Assembly: GCF_003853645.1 (NCBI RefSeq)
Contig: NZ_QTPO01000005.1
Location: 156,427 to 220,426 of the forward strand
Origin: Burkholderia sp. Bp9143
GTDB taxonomy: Bacteria > Pseudomonadota > Gammaproteobacteria > Burkholderiales > Burkholderiaceae
Reading direction: 5' to 3'
Length of the DNA: 64,000 nt
This document shows, piece after piece, positions 18,417 through 27,436 of the stretch; the stretch's first letter is position 1; every line of letters starts with the position of its first letter. Both the position numbers and the translations under genes were made by a program. The notes under the pieces were generated by a model. That model saw nothing but the letters and a program-made list of their open reading frames with translations, was not told where the DNA came from and made no database searches.

Positions 18417-20504
18417 TCAGCGGTCGAGCACGAGCGGCTCCGTGGCCCCTTCGGCGGGTCGTGCGACGCATAGCAGCGCGCAGCCGGGTTCGATCGCCGC
18501 ATCGTGCGACTGCACGTAATCGACCGCACCGGACAGCACGCGCGTCGCGCACGTGCCGCACGACCCCGACCGGCATTCGGACGGCACCGCCACGCCCTGG
18601 CCTTCGGCGAATTCGAGCAGCGTACCGTCGGCGGCCGTCCATGCGGCGTCGCGCGCCGAGCGGCGGAACACGACGGACCTGCTGACCACCAACGGCGCCC
18701 CAGCCGCGCGGGTCGCGCTGCGCACGACGCTCGACGGCCCGAACGCCTCGAACCGGATACGCTCGTCCGGCACGTTCAGCGCACGCAATCCGTCGTACAA
18801 ATCGCGCATGAACGCGGACGGCCCGCACAGGTAGAAGTCGTAGTCGTCGAACGGCAGGATGCGCTTCAGTTGCGCGATGTCGATGCGGCCCGGCCGCGCC
18901 GCGCCGTCGCGCTGCGGCCGGCTGTCGAACCAGTGCAGCGATACGCGCGGGTCCGCGTCCGCGATGCGCGTCAGGTCCGCTGCAAACGGCCGGTCAACCG
19001 TGTCGCGCGCGCCGTGCACGAACACCACGCGGCGCGACGGTGCGTCGTCGGCCAGCGCGCGGCGCAGCATCGCGATCATCGGCGTGATGCCGATGCCGGC
19101 CGACACCAGCACGGCCGGACGCGGGCTCGCGACGTCGAACGTGAAGCGGCCGCGCGGCATCTGCGCGTCGAGCGTCATGCCGGCACGCGCGTGGTCGTGC
19201 AGCCAGGCCGATACACGTCCTTCGCGCTTCACGGTGATCCGGTAATGCGGCGCGCCGGGGGCGTCCGACAGCGTGTAGCTGCGGATCGTCGGCGCATCGC
19301 TGTCCGGCAACGCAACGCGCAGCGTCAGGTGCTGTCCGGCTTCGTAGCTCGGCAACGCGCCGCCGTCCGCCGGTTCGAAATGAAACGAGCGGATCGCGCG
19401 CGCTTCGTCGACGATCCTCACGATGCGCAGCGGGTGCCAGCTGGAGGCCGATGCCGATGTGGGCACGGACGCGGAGGTCGACAGCGATGCCGATGTGGCG
19501 ACCGATGCCGCCTGCCCACCCGCGAGCGCAGCCCCCACCATCCCCGCGAACTGCGGCGCCCGCTCGACCGCCGACCACCGGAACGGCAGCACGCCCCGTG
19601 TGCGCCGCACCTCACGCACATGAAACCGCACGACCCGCTGCGCGCCGTCGAACGACGCGACGAGCGGCCCGTCCCACACGATCTCCGCATCCGCGGCGAG
19701 ATACAGCAGGTCGCCGCTGTCGAAATCGACGAACAGCAGCCCCGCGCGCGGATCGTGCTGCAGGTTGCCGAGCGTGTTGAAGAAGCGGTTGCCGCTGAAA
19801 TCCGGCGTCGTCAGCGTGTGTGCGTCGTCGACGCGCACGAAGCCCGGCATGCCGCCGCGATGCGACACGTCCGCGCCGCGCGCGGCCCCCGCAGCGGCCG
19901 CAGTGTTCGCACTCGCGACGAAGAACGTATCGGCCTGTGCGAGCAGCGCGCGGTCCGCGTCGCTCAATCGGTCCGACACGTCGGGCACGATGGACGCCCC
20001 GGCTTCTCGCGTCACGAACGTCGGCTTGCGCCCCTGAATGTACTTCGCGCAGTTGCCGAAGCTCTGCTCGACCGCGATCGTCAGCGCACCGCCGTCGACC
20101 GCGCGCACGACGCCGTTCACGCGATTGCGCCGGCGTGTGTCGAACTCGATCCCGAGCCCGCCGAGCGGCACGCCAGGCTGCCACGCACCGGTCAGCGGAT
20201 CGCCGGGCAACCCATCGCCGTCGATGCGCAGCGTGCGGGCGTCCGGCGTCGTCACGAAGCCGGGCATCCCGACCCGCAGCGTCGCCCACGGCTGGCCGCC
20301 CGCATCGACGCCGCCGAGCACGAAGAACGGCAGCTGCGCGAAAAACGTCCGGTGCTGGTCCGGCATGAAGCGCCTGATCCCGCGCCGGCCGGCCGCGCCC
20401 GCGGCCTCCGTCACGCCCGCGCGCTGCTGCACGGCGAGTTCGCCCGCATGAAACGGCGCAACGTCGAGTTCCCAGCCCGGTACGGCGGCGGTCGGCGCGG
20501 TCAT
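18417..20504 (-). CDS. PPOX-like/FNR/ferredoxin fusion oxidoreductase
   Basis: This 695-residue three-part flavoenzyme has residues about 1-330 resembling a pyridoxamine-5'-phosphate-oxidase split barrel (FMN). A low-complexity Ala/Ser/Thr/Val linker (about 335-360) follows. A ferredoxin-reductase unit then has RSYTLSDAP (FAD) and GIGITPMIAMLRRAL plus YLCGPSAFM (NAD(P)H). The C-terminal plant-type [2Fe-2S] domain has CRSGSCGTC and a distant Cys in GCALLC. GGGAGAATGCG precedes the start. Electrons should pass from NAD(P)H through FAD to the cluster and perhaps the FMN domain. The glutathione transferase gene 39 bases upstream points to detoxification. The substrate is unknown. Confidence 0.82.
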   Translation of the reverse strand: MTAPTAAVPGWELDVAPFHAGELAVQQRAGVTEAAGAAGRRGIRRFMPDQHRTFFAQLPFFVLGGVDAGGQPWATLRVGMPGFVTTPDARTLRIDGDGLPGDPLTGAWQPGVPLGGLGIEFDTRRRNRVNGVVRAVDGGALTIAVEQSFGNCAKYIQGRKPTFVTREAGASIVPDVSDRLSDADRALLAQADTFFVASANTAAAAGAARGADVSHRGGMPGFVRVDDAHTLTTPDFSGNRFFNTLGNLQHDPRAGLLFVDFDSGDLLYLAADAEIVWDGPLVASFDGAQRVVRFHVREVRRTRGVLPFRWSAVERAPQFAGMVGAALAGGQAASVATSASLSTSASVPTSASASSWHPLRIVRIVDEARAIRSFHFEPADGGALPSYEAGQHLTLRVALPDSDAPTIRSYTLSDAPGAPHYRITVKREGRVSAWLHDHARAGMTLDAQMPRGRFTFDVASPRPAVLVSAGIGITPMIAMLRRALADDAPSRRVVFVHGARDTVDRPFAADLTRIADADPRVSLHWFDSRPQRDGAARPGRIDIAQLKRILPFDDYDFYLCGPSAFMRDLYDGLRALNVPDERIRFEAFGPSSVVRSATRAAGAPLVVSRSVVFRRSARDAAWTAADGTLLEFAEGQGVAVPSECRSGSCGTCATRVLSGAVDYVQSHDAAIEPGCALLCVARPAEGATEPLVLDR

Positions 20505-20543
20505 CGCATTCTCCCGGTAAAGGCGTGTCGTGGCCGCGCAGGG

Positions 20544-21188
20544 TCAGGCGGCGAGCAGGCCGGCACGGGTCGACGGCATCGCGACGAAACCCGGCAGCGC
20601 CTCGACGCGCGCGAGCCACGCGCGCACGTGCGGATACGGTTCGAGCGACACGCCGCCTTCCGGCGCGTGCGCGATGTACGTGTAGGCGGCGATGTCGGCG
20701 ATCGTCGGCTGCGCACCGGCGGCGAACGGCTTGCCGGCGAGTTCCTGATCGATCACGGCAAGCACCTTCACGGCCGTGCGCTTGGCCGCGTCGTGATCGA
20801 GCGGCGCGCGGAACACGGTGACGAGCCGCGCGGCCGCCGGCCCCGTTGCGATCGGCCCGGCCGCGTACGACAGCCAGCGCTGCACGGTCGCCGCGCCGGC
20901 GGCATCGTCGGGCAGCCAGTGCGCGTCGCCGTAGCGCTTCGCGAGATAGACGAGGATCGCGTTCGAATCGGCGAGCACGGTTCCGTCGTCGTCGATCACC
21001 GGCACCTGGCCGAGCGGATTGAGCGCGAGAAACGCGGGTTCGCGCTGCGCGCCCGCCGCGAGATCGACGTCGACGGTCTCGAACGGCAGCCGGAGCAGCG
21101 ACAGGAACAGCCGGACGCGATGCGCGTGCCCGGACAGCGGGAACGAATAGACACGAACCGGACGGGCGAGCTTGCTGGCGGCTGGCAT
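20544..21188 (-). CDS. Glutathione S-transferase
   Basis: This 214-residue cytosolic enzyme has an N-terminal thioredoxin-fold domain (VRVYSFPLSGHAHRVRLFLSLL, cis-Pro loop LGQVPVIDD, glutathione gamma-Glu site DSNAILVYLAKRYG) and an all-helical C-terminal domain with the N-capping motif PTIADIAAY. GGAGCCTTTCC precedes the ATG. It is the first gene of a two-gene unit with the fusion oxidoreductase and divergent from a LysR regulator. Ser 19 or Tyr 14 could activate glutathione; the class is not certain. Confidence 0.88.
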   Translation of the reverse strand: MPAASKLARPVRVYSFPLSGHAHRVRLFLSLLRLPFETVDVDLAAGAQREPAFLALNPLGQVPVIDDDGTVLADSNAILVYLAKRYGDAHWLPDDAAGAATVQRWLSYAAGPIATGPAAARLVTVFRAPLDHDAAKRTAVKVLAVIDQELAGKPFAAGAQPTIADIAAYTYIAHAPEGGVSLEPYPHVRAWLARVEALPGFVAMPSTRAGLLAA

Positions 21189-21269
21189 GGAAAGGCTCCT
21201 GGATCTCGCGCCGCCGGGAATCGGCGACGAACGGCCCCAGCGTAGCGCTCGCCGTTCACGCCCAGAAGA

Positions 21270-21294
21270 CGGATAATCGCTGAAACATTATCCG
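21270..21294. promoter_or_regulatory. Inverted repeat operator between gst and lysR
   Basis: CGGATAAT-N9-ATTATCCG is a perfect 8-bp inverted repeat with a 9-bp spacer, placed 21 bases upstream of the LysR start in a 126-bp divergent intergenic region. LysR-type regulators bind such A/T-centred dyads, so this is the likely site for the regulator encoded next door. Confidence 0.6.
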
Positions 21295-21314
21295 CTCCCA
21301 TAGGACAATCGACG

Positions 21315-22268
21315 ATGGCCGATCTGCGCTACGTGAACCTGAACCGGCTGGCGATCTTCGTCGCGGTGGTCGATGCCGGCTCGCTGACGGCCGCGGCCGA
21401 GCGGCTCGGCCTCGCGAAGACGGTCGTCAGCACGCACATGCAGCGCCTCGAGTCCGAGGTCGGCGCGAACCTGCTGGTGCGCACCACGCGGCGGCTGAGC
21501 GTGACCGATGCGGGGCGCGCGTTCTACGACGCGTGCCGCGACATCGTGCGCGCGACCGAAAGCGCGCTCGACGCGGTGTCGTCCGACACGGGGCCGCTGC
21601 GCGGCACGCTGCGCGTGAGCGTGCCGATCGACTACGGCGCGCTGGTCGTCGCGCCGGCCGTCGTCGCGCTGCGCGACGCGCATCCGGGGCTCGACGTCGA
21701 ACTGATCGCGAACGACCGCGTCGTCGATCTCGTCGCCGACAATCTCGACGTCGCGATCCGCATCGGCCGCCTCGCGGATTCGAACTATCGCGCGGTGCAG
21801 CTCGGCGAGTACGAGAAATGGCTGGTCGCGAGCCCCGCGTTCGTCGCGCGGCACGGCCTGCCGCGCGATCCGGACGCGCTCGCCGCGCTGCCGTTCGTGA
21901 TGCTGTCGACGCTGTCGCGCCCGCATACGGTCGAACTCGATCACGCGCGCGGCGGCCACGCGTCGGTGCGCTGCGTCGCGCCGGTTGTGTCGAACACCGC
22001 GACGGCCTGCCGCGCGATCGCGCTTGCCGGTGGCGGCTTCGGGCTCCTGACGGATTTTTCGATCGCGGAGGACGTCGCGGCCGGCCGGCTCGTCCGGCTG
22101 CTGCCCGCGTGGCGCTCGGCGCGAGCCGGGATTCACGCGGTGTATCCGTCGACGCGGTTGCCATCGCCGAAGGTGCGCGCGTTCATCGATGCGATGAAGG
22201 CGAGGATCGGGGAAACACGCGCCGCGCCGCCCGCGCGTGCGACGCGGTCGAGGCGCGCCGAAGATTGA
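21315..22268 (+). CDS. LysR-family transcriptional regulator
   Basis: This 317-residue DNA-binding protein has an N-terminal winged helix (LAIFVAVVDAGSLTAAAERLGLAKTVVSTHMQRLESEVGANLLVRTTRRLSVTDAG) followed by a periplasmic-binding-like effector domain from about residue 92 (LRGTLRVSVPIDYGALVVAPAV). It belongs to the CrgA/AaeR-like subgroup that has short effector domains. Divergence from the glutathione transferase/oxidoreductase unit suggests it controls those genes and itself. Confidence 0.9.
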   Translation: MADLRYVNLNRLAIFVAVVDAGSLTAAAERLGLAKTVVSTHMQRLESEVGANLLVRTTRRLSVTDAGRAFYDACRDIVRATESALDAVSSDTGPLRGTLRVSVPIDYGALVVAPAVVALRDAHPGLDVELIANDRVVDLVADNLDVAIRIGRLADSNYRAVQLGEYEKWLVASPAFVARHGLPRDPDALAALPFVMLSTLSRPHTVELDHARGGHASVRCVAPVVSNTATACRAIALAGGGFGLLTDFSIAEDVAAGRLVRLLPAWRSARAGIHAVYPSTRLPSPKVRAFIDAMKARIGETRAAPPARATRSRRAED

Positions 22269-22360
22269 AGGATCGACCGCCCGTCACATCATCTTCACGA
22301 TCGGGCCTGGTCCTTGCGTGACGTTCTTGCAGGGCCCAGCCGGTGCCCGGCCGGGACCGC

Positions 22361-23017
22361 CTACCCCGCTTCCCGCAACGTCCCCAGCAGCACCTTCCTG
22401 CAGCTCGCGACCATCTGCGCCTCCGGGTCGCGATACCCGGTGAGCAGCCACGCCGCGCCGACGTTCGTCATCGCGCCAACCAACGCGAGCCCGACGAGCC
22501 GCTGCTCGGTGCGCTCGGCGGGTGTCACGGCCTCGCGCGCCGCGCCGATCGCCATGATCAGCTTGCCGAAGTCGATCAGCATCCGCTGGTACGTCATGTC
22601 GGTATCCGCGCTCACGCCCATCACCTCGAGCAGCAGCACGCGCGCCGCGCACGGGTCGCGCAGGAAGCCGAAGAACGCGGCGAGCCCCGCGTCGACGCTT
22701 TCGCTCAGATCGCCGCCGCGCTCGGCCACCGCGCGCGCGACCGCTTCGTGCAGGTGCTGCGCGTGATGCAGGTAGGTGCAGCGCAGCAGATCCTCGGTAC
22801 TGTCGAACGCCGCATAGAAATAGCGGTCGTTGAGCTTCGCCTCCTGGCAGATCGACCGCACGGTCGCCTTGCGGAAACCGACCGTGCCGAACACGCGCGT
22901 CGCCGCGCGGATCAGCGCGTCGCGCCGCTCGGCGGCCCGTACCTCGGGTGCGACTCCGCCGTACGCCCGACCCCGCTTTTCCGTTTCGAGTGCTTTCTCC
23001 ATTTCGCTATTTGACAT
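22361..23017 (-). CDS. TetR-family repressor
   Basis: This 218-residue protein has a TetR helix-turn-helix (RRDALIRAATRVFGTVGFRKATVRSICQEAKLNDRYFYAAFDSTEDLL, about residues 31-80) and a helical ligand domain. The ATG at 23017 or the one five codons later could serve; neither has a strong ribosome site. It is divergent from the SDR/monooxygenase/hydrolase operon with an inverted repeat between, so it is probably the local repressor that senses a hydrophobic substrate. Confidence 0.88.
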   Translation of the reverse strand: MSNSEMEKALETEKRGRAYGGVAPEVRAAERRDALIRAATRVFGTVGFRKATVRSICQEAKLNDRYFYAAFDSTEDLLRCTYLHHAQHLHEAVARAVAERGGDLSESVDAGLAAFFGFLRDPCAARVLLLEVMGVSADTDMTYQRMLIDFGKLIMAIGAAREAVTPAERTEQRLVGLALVGAMTNVGAAWLLTGYRDPEAQMVASCRKVLLGTLREAG

Positions 23018-23037
23018 CAGGACACCCGAAAACTAAA

Positions 23038-23057
23038 GTGGTGACGACCAACACCAC
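23038..23057. promoter_or_regulatory. Inverted repeat, candidate TetR operator
   Basis: GTGGTG-N8-CACCAC lies 20 bases outside the TetR start codon and 49 bases before the SDR start, in the divergent promoter region. The size and position suit a TetR dimer. Confidence 0.5.
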
Positions 23058-23105
23058 AATAAGCGCGCCGCCGGCGCAGTGCAAGCGGAACGGGAGGAAC
23101 GACAA

Positions 23106-24032
23106 TTGAAGGGTTTTTCCGGCAAGGTCGCCGCGATCACGGGCGCCGGTTCGGGCATGGGCCGCAGCCTTGCGGTCGAGCTCGCGCGGCGCGGTTGCGG
23201 GGTCGCGCTCGCCGACGTCAACGATGTCGGCCTCGCCGGCACGGCGGCCGCGTGCACGAAGCACGGCGTACGCACGAGCGTGCGGCGGCTCGACGTCGCC
23301 GACCGCGACGCGGTGTTCGCATGGGCCGATTTCGTACGGGCCGAACACGGCAAGGTCAACCTGATCTTCAACAACGCGGGCGTGTCGCTGGCCGCGAGTG
23401 CCGAGACCGCGTGCATCGCCGATCTCGAATGGATCGTCGGCATCAACTTCTGGGGCGTCGTGCACGGCACGCAGGCGTTCCTGCCGCATCTGCGCGCGTC
23501 GGGCGACGGGCACGTGATCAACACGTCAAGCCTGTTCGGGCTCATCGCGATGCCGACGCAGAGCGCGTACAACGCAACCAAGTTCGCGGTGCGCGGCTTC
23601 ACCGAGGCGCTGCCGATGGAGCTCGAACTCGACGGCGCGCCGGTCAGCGCGACCTGCGTGCATCCGGGCGGCGTCGCGACCAACATCGTCGACGCCAGCC
23701 GCGTCGACACCAGCATTCATGCGCTCACGGGCCAGGACGAAGCAACCCACCGCCGCCAGGCGAACCGCCTGATCAACGCGACGACGGCCGACGACGCCGC
23801 GCGGCAGATTCTCGCAGGCGTCGAGCGCAATGCGCGCCGCGTGCTGGTCGGCGCCGATGCGCGCCGCGTCGACAAGCTCGCGCGCCTGCTCGGCGCCGGC
23901 TATCAGCGGCTGATGCTGCGCCACGTGCGCCGCGCCCGCGCACGCAATCTTCGCCCGAAGGAAGCCCCCGTGGGAGAACGCGCGCACCCTGCGGCCCCGC
24001 TCCCGACCACACCGACCAAGGACCGCGCATGA
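23106..24032 (+). CDS. Short-chain dehydrogenase
   Basis: This 308-residue NAD(P)-dependent oxidoreductase has the nucleotide motif TGAGSGMG (residues 12-19), NNAG in FNNAGVSLAAS and the catalytic Ser and Tyr-X3-Lys in INTSS...SAYNATK. The start is TTG 23106 because GGGAGGAACGACAA directly precedes it and the protein then begins at the usual MKGFSGKVAAITG; the upstream in-frame GTG (23079) lacks a ribosome site. The stop overlaps the next start as ATGA. With the following genes it fits oxidation of an alcohol to the ketone that the monooxygenase would use. Confidence 0.88.
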   Translation: MKGFSGKVAAITGAGSGMGRSLAVELARRGCGVALADVNDVGLAGTAAACTKHGVRTSVRRLDVADRDAVFAWADFVRAEHGKVNLIFNNAGVSLAASAETACIADLEWIVGINFWGVVHGTQAFLPHLRASGDGHVINTSSLFGLIAMPTQSAYNATKFAVRGFTEALPMELELDGAPVSATCVHPGGVATNIVDASRVDTSIHALTGQDEATHRRQANRLINATTADDAARQILAGVERNARRVLVGADARRVDKLARLLGAGYQRLMLRHVRRARARNLRPKEAPVGERAHPAAPLPTTPTKDRA

Positions 24033-25591
24033 CCTCGACGACGACCGACCGGCGCGACGCGCCGTCCGCCTGCGGCGACAGCCGCGACCTCGACGTGCTG
24101 ATCGTCGGCGCCGGCCTGTCCGGCATCGGCGCCGCCTATCACCTGAAAAAGCGCTGCCCGTATGCGAGCGTCGCGATCGTCGAGGCGCGCGACGCGATCG
24201 GCGGCACCTGGGACCTGTTCCGCTATCCGGGCATCCGTTCGGATTCCGACATGTTCACGCTCGGCTACAGCTTCCGCCCGTGGCACAGCGACAAGGCGAT
24301 CTCGGATGGCCAGACGATCCTCGACTACATCCGCGACACCGCGCGCGCGTACGGCATCGACAAGACGATCCGCTACGGCCAGAAGGTGGTCGCGGCCGAC
24401 TGGGATTCGAACCGCGCGTGCTGGACGGTGCGCATCGAGCGCACGCGGGACGGCACGGTCGACACGCTCGTCTACACGTGCCGCTTCCTCTATATGTGCA
24501 GCGGCTATTACGACTACGACGGCGGCTACCTGCCCGACTGGGCCGGCATGGAATCGTTCGGGGGCCAAATCGTTCACCCGCAGCAATGGCCGAAGGACCT
24601 GTCGTACGCGAACCGGCGCGTCGTCGTGATCGGCAGCGGCGCGACGGCCGTCACGCTGGTGCCGTCGATGGCGGCCGATGCGAAACACGTGACGATGCTG
24701 CAGCGCTCGCCGACCTACATCGTGTCGCTGCCCGCGCGCGACAGGATCGCGAACGCGTTGCGCCGCGTGCTGCCGTCGCGGCTCGCGCACCGGCTCGTGC
24801 GCGTGAAGAACGTGCTGCTGACGATGTACCTGTACAACGTGTCGCGCCGCAAGCCTGAGCGGACGAAGCAGTTCATCATCCGCGCCGCCGGCAAGCAGCT
24901 CGGCCCCGACTTCGACGTCGCGAAGCATCTGACGCCGCGCTACATGCCGTGGGACCAGCGCGTGTGCCTCGTGCCGAACGGCGACCTGTTCAAGTCGATC
25001 CGCGCGGGGCGCGCGTCGATCGTCACCGACGAGATCGAGCGCTTCACGCCGACCGGCCTGAAGCTGAAGAGCGGCGAGCAGCTCGACGCGGACGTGATCG
25101 TCACCGCGACCGGGCTGAAGGTGAAAATGCTCGGCGGCGCGCGCGTCACGGTCGACGGCCGCGCGGTCGATTTGCCGCAGACGGTGTCCTATAAAGGAAT
25201 GATGTACAGCGACGTGCCGAACCTCGCGTCGTCGTTCGGTTACACGAACGCGTCGTGGACGCTGAAGGCCGAGCTGATCGCGCGCTACGTGTGCCGGCTG
25301 CTCAACCACATGCGCGCGAACGGCTACGACACCTGCGTGCCGCGGCTCGGGGCCGGCGATCTCGGCGACGTGCCGGCGGTGAACCTGAGCTCGGGCTATA
25401 TCCAGCGCGCGGCCGGCATCCTGCCGAGGCAGGGGCACCGCAAGCCGTGGAAATTCCACCAGAACTACGTGCTCGATCTCGCGTCGCTGAAGTTCAGCGG
25501 GCTCGCCGATTCGGCCATGCAGTTCGAACGCCGCGCGAAAGCCGGCCCGGCCGACGCGCCGGTCGCCGAACCCGTACTCGAAACCCGTTGA
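24029..25591 (+). CDS. Flavin-binding (Baeyer-Villiger-type) monooxygenase
   Basis: This 520-residue FAD/NADPH enzyme has an N-terminal FAD site GAGLSGIG (residues 27-34), the Baeyer-Villiger fingerprint F-G-G-Q-I-V-H-P-Q-Q-W-P, an NADPH site GSGATAVTLVP and ATGLKVKMLGG near the C-terminal third. The sequence is of the AlmA/EthA type: AlmA proteins act on long-chain alkanes and EthA proteins on ketones and thioamides. ATG overlaps the SDR stop. Likely reaction: ketone plus O2 and NADPH to an ester, which the next gene could hydrolyse. The natural substrate is not shown by the sequence. Confidence 0.87.
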   Translation: MTSTTTDRRDAPSACGDSRDLDVLIVGAGLSGIGAAYHLKKRCPYASVAIVEARDAIGGTWDLFRYPGIRSDSDMFTLGYSFRPWHSDKAISDGQTILDYIRDTARAYGIDKTIRYGQKVVAADWDSNRACWTVRIERTRDGTVDTLVYTCRFLYMCSGYYDYDGGYLPDWAGMESFGGQIVHPQQWPKDLSYANRRVVVIGSGATAVTLVPSMAADAKHVTMLQRSPTYIVSLPARDRIANALRRVLPSRLAHRLVRVKNVLLTMYLYNVSRRKPERTKQFIIRAAGKQLGPDFDVAKHLTPRYMPWDQRVCLVPNGDLFKSIRAGRASIVTDEIERFTPTGLKLKSGEQLDADVIVTATGLKVKMLGGARVTVDGRAVDLPQTVSYKGMMYSDVPNLASSFGYTNASWTLKAELIARYVCRLLNHMRANGYDTCVPRLGAGDLGDVPAVNLSSGYIQRAAGILPRQGHRKPWKFHQNYVLDLASLKFSGLADSAMQFERRAKAGPADAPVAEPVLETR

Positions 25592-25598
25592 GGCCGAC

Positions 25599-26585
25599 AT
25601 GAGCCATACGCTTCACCTGATCCAGAACGTGCTGCTCGGCGCCGTCGCGGTGCTCGCCGCGCTCGCGCTGTTTTCCGGCTACGTCGCGCGCCGCGTGACG
25701 CGCGCGTTTCCGCCCGAAGGCCGCTTCGTCGACATCGGCGGCGACCACATCCATTACGTCGAGTACGGCAGCGGCCCGCCGCTCGTGTTCGTGCACGGGC
25801 TCGCCGGGCAGTGGCGCAACTTCGCGTACCTGCCGCTCACGCGGCTCGCGCAGCACCATCGCGTGATCCTCGTCGACCGGCCCGGCGCCGGCCGCTCGCT
25901 GCGCGGCGCCAGCTCGCAGGCGAACGTGTTCGCGCAGGCCCGCACGATCGCCGCGTTCATCGACGCGCTGAAGCTCGACCGGCCCGTGCTCGTCGGCCAC
26001 TCGCTCGGCGGCGCGATCGCGCTCGCGGTCGGCCTCAATCATCCGGAACGCGTGAGCCGGCTCGCGCTGATCGCGCCGCTGTCGCACGAGCAGACCGAAC
26101 CGCCGGCGCCGTTCAAGCCGCTGATGCTGCCGTCGCCGCAGGTGCGCCGCTTCGTGTCGTGGACCTTCGCGATCCCGCTGACGATCCTGACCGGCCGCGG
26201 GGCCGTGAAGCAGGTGTTCGCGCCGGAAGCCGTGCCGCGCGACTTCCCGATGAAGGGCGGCGGCCTGCTCGGGCTGCGCCCGCATGTGTTCTACGCGACG
26301 GCGACGGACCTGCTGTCGGCGCCCGTCGACCTGCCCGCGATGGAGCGCCGCTACGCGGACCTCTCACTTCCGGTCGACGTGCTGTACGGCCGCGCCGATC
26401 CGATCCTGAACTGGCGCACGCACGGCGAGGCGCTGGCGCGGAAATCGGCGCGCGTGCGGCTGACGGTCGTCGAAGGCGGGCACATGCTGCCGGTCACGAT
26501 GCCGGACGCGACGGCGGACTGGCTGCTCGATGTCGCCGCCGCGCCGGTCGATGCGCCGGCGCAAGGCACGCATATCGAGCATTGA
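25599..26585 (+). CDS. Membrane-anchored alpha/beta hydrolase
   Basis: This 328-residue hydrolase has an N-terminal hydrophobic anchor (VLLGAVAVLAALALFSGYVA) and an alpha/beta fold from about residue 40. The oxyanion motif is HGLAG, the nucleophile elbow GHSLGG (Ser 135), the acid probably Asp in GRADPILN and the base His in GGHMLP. It follows the monooxygenase gene by 7 bases and ends the operon. Ester hydrolysis after Baeyer-Villiger oxidation is the natural reading; a general lipase/esterase is the alternative. Confidence 0.85.
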   Translation: MSHTLHLIQNVLLGAVAVLAALALFSGYVARRVTRAFPPEGRFVDIGGDHIHYVEYGSGPPLVFVHGLAGQWRNFAYLPLTRLAQHHRVILVDRPGAGRSLRGASSQANVFAQARTIAAFIDALKLDRPVLVGHSLGGAIALAVGLNHPERVSRLALIAPLSHEQTEPPAPFKPLMLPSPQVRRFVSWTFAIPLTILTGRGAVKQVFAPEAVPRDFPMKGGGLLGLRPHVFYATATDLLSAPVDLPAMERRYADLSLPVDVLYGRADPILNWRTHGEALARKSARVRLTVVEGGHMLPVTMPDATADWLLDVAAAPVDAPAQGTHIEH

Positions 26586-26668
26586 TCGACAGCGGGTCGA
26601 CCGGGCGGTCGCGCGGATCATGGCGACGTCCCGGGGCCACGGCGCGACCGCCGGTCACGGCGCGCCGG

Positions 26669-27067
26669 TCAGCCTTCGTCGTCGGGCAACGACAGGCCGA
26701 GTTCCGCAATCACCTCGCGCGCGCTGCGGAACGCTTCCACTGCGGCCGGCGCGCCCGCGTATAGCGCGCTGTGCAGCAGCACCTCGCGGATCTCGACGAG
26801 GCTCGCGCCGTTGTTGAGCGCGCCGCGCACGTGGCCCTTCAGCTCGGTGCTGCGGCCAAGCGCCGCCAGCATCGCGCAGGTGCAGAGGCTGCGCGTCTTC
26901 AGGTCGATTCCGCCGCGCTGCCACGTGCTGCCCCACGCGTGCTCGTTCAGCCAGTTCTGCAGCGGCCGCGAAAAACCGTCGAGGTCGCGCATCGCGCGCT
27001 CGACGAACGCCTCGCCCATGACTTCGGTGCGTCGCGCCTTGCCCTGTTCCCTGTCCTGTTCGCTCAT
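26669..27067 (-). CDS. Carboxymuconolactone decarboxylase family protein
   Basis: This 132-residue protein is of the CMD/AhpD-like fold. The family motif appears as C62-T-C64 with K-G-H79-V-R-G-A after it (TRSLCTCAMLAALGRSTELKGHVRGALNNG), followed by EVLLHSALYAGAPAAVEAF. It is nearest to 4-carboxymuconolactone decarboxylase (PcaC-like) proteins, but no other protocatechuate genes are near, so that specific activity is doubtful. It is convergent with the hydrolase operon and stands alone. Confidence 0.82.
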   Translation of the reverse strand: MSEQDREQGKARRTEVMGEAFVERAMRDLDGFSRPLQNWLNEHAWGSTWQRGGIDLKTRSLCTCAMLAALGRSTELKGHVRGALNNGASLVEIREVLLHSALYAGAPAAVEAFRSAREVIAELGLSLPDDEG

Positions 27068-27436
27068 GTCGTGTCCTGTCTGACGTCGTGGCCGCTTCGG
27101 CGTCGCCCGCGGCCGGGTGGGTTCGCGTCATGTTCGCGGCCCGCGGGCGTTTCGTCAAAGACACTGCCCTCGGGTCGCGGCCGGCTGCGTCACACGCGGA
27201 ACGTCAGGTCGAACGCTACGTAACATCCGGCCCGGCGTTACGGCTCCTTACGGGAACATCACGGCGCGCGCACCGGCGCACCTGGCGCGCCCGTCTCGCG
27301 AAACTGCCATTCCTCCGTTTAATTCGCGCCAATATTCCCGATTGCCGCAACAAAGCAACGGCGCGTTGCTCGAAAGGCGTCATGGCGCGGAATTTGCAGT
27401 AAAGGCCCGGACACAACTTCCAATGTCAAGGGCACC
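27068..27436. other. Intergenic region, divergent promoters
   Basis: About 370 bases between the CMD gene and the Gly-Thr-Ser repeat lipoprotein gene. The part nearest the lipoprotein (27310-27360) is the AT-richest and probably holds its promoter (ttaattcgcgccaatat). No gene, operator or RNA was recognised. Confidence 0.4.
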
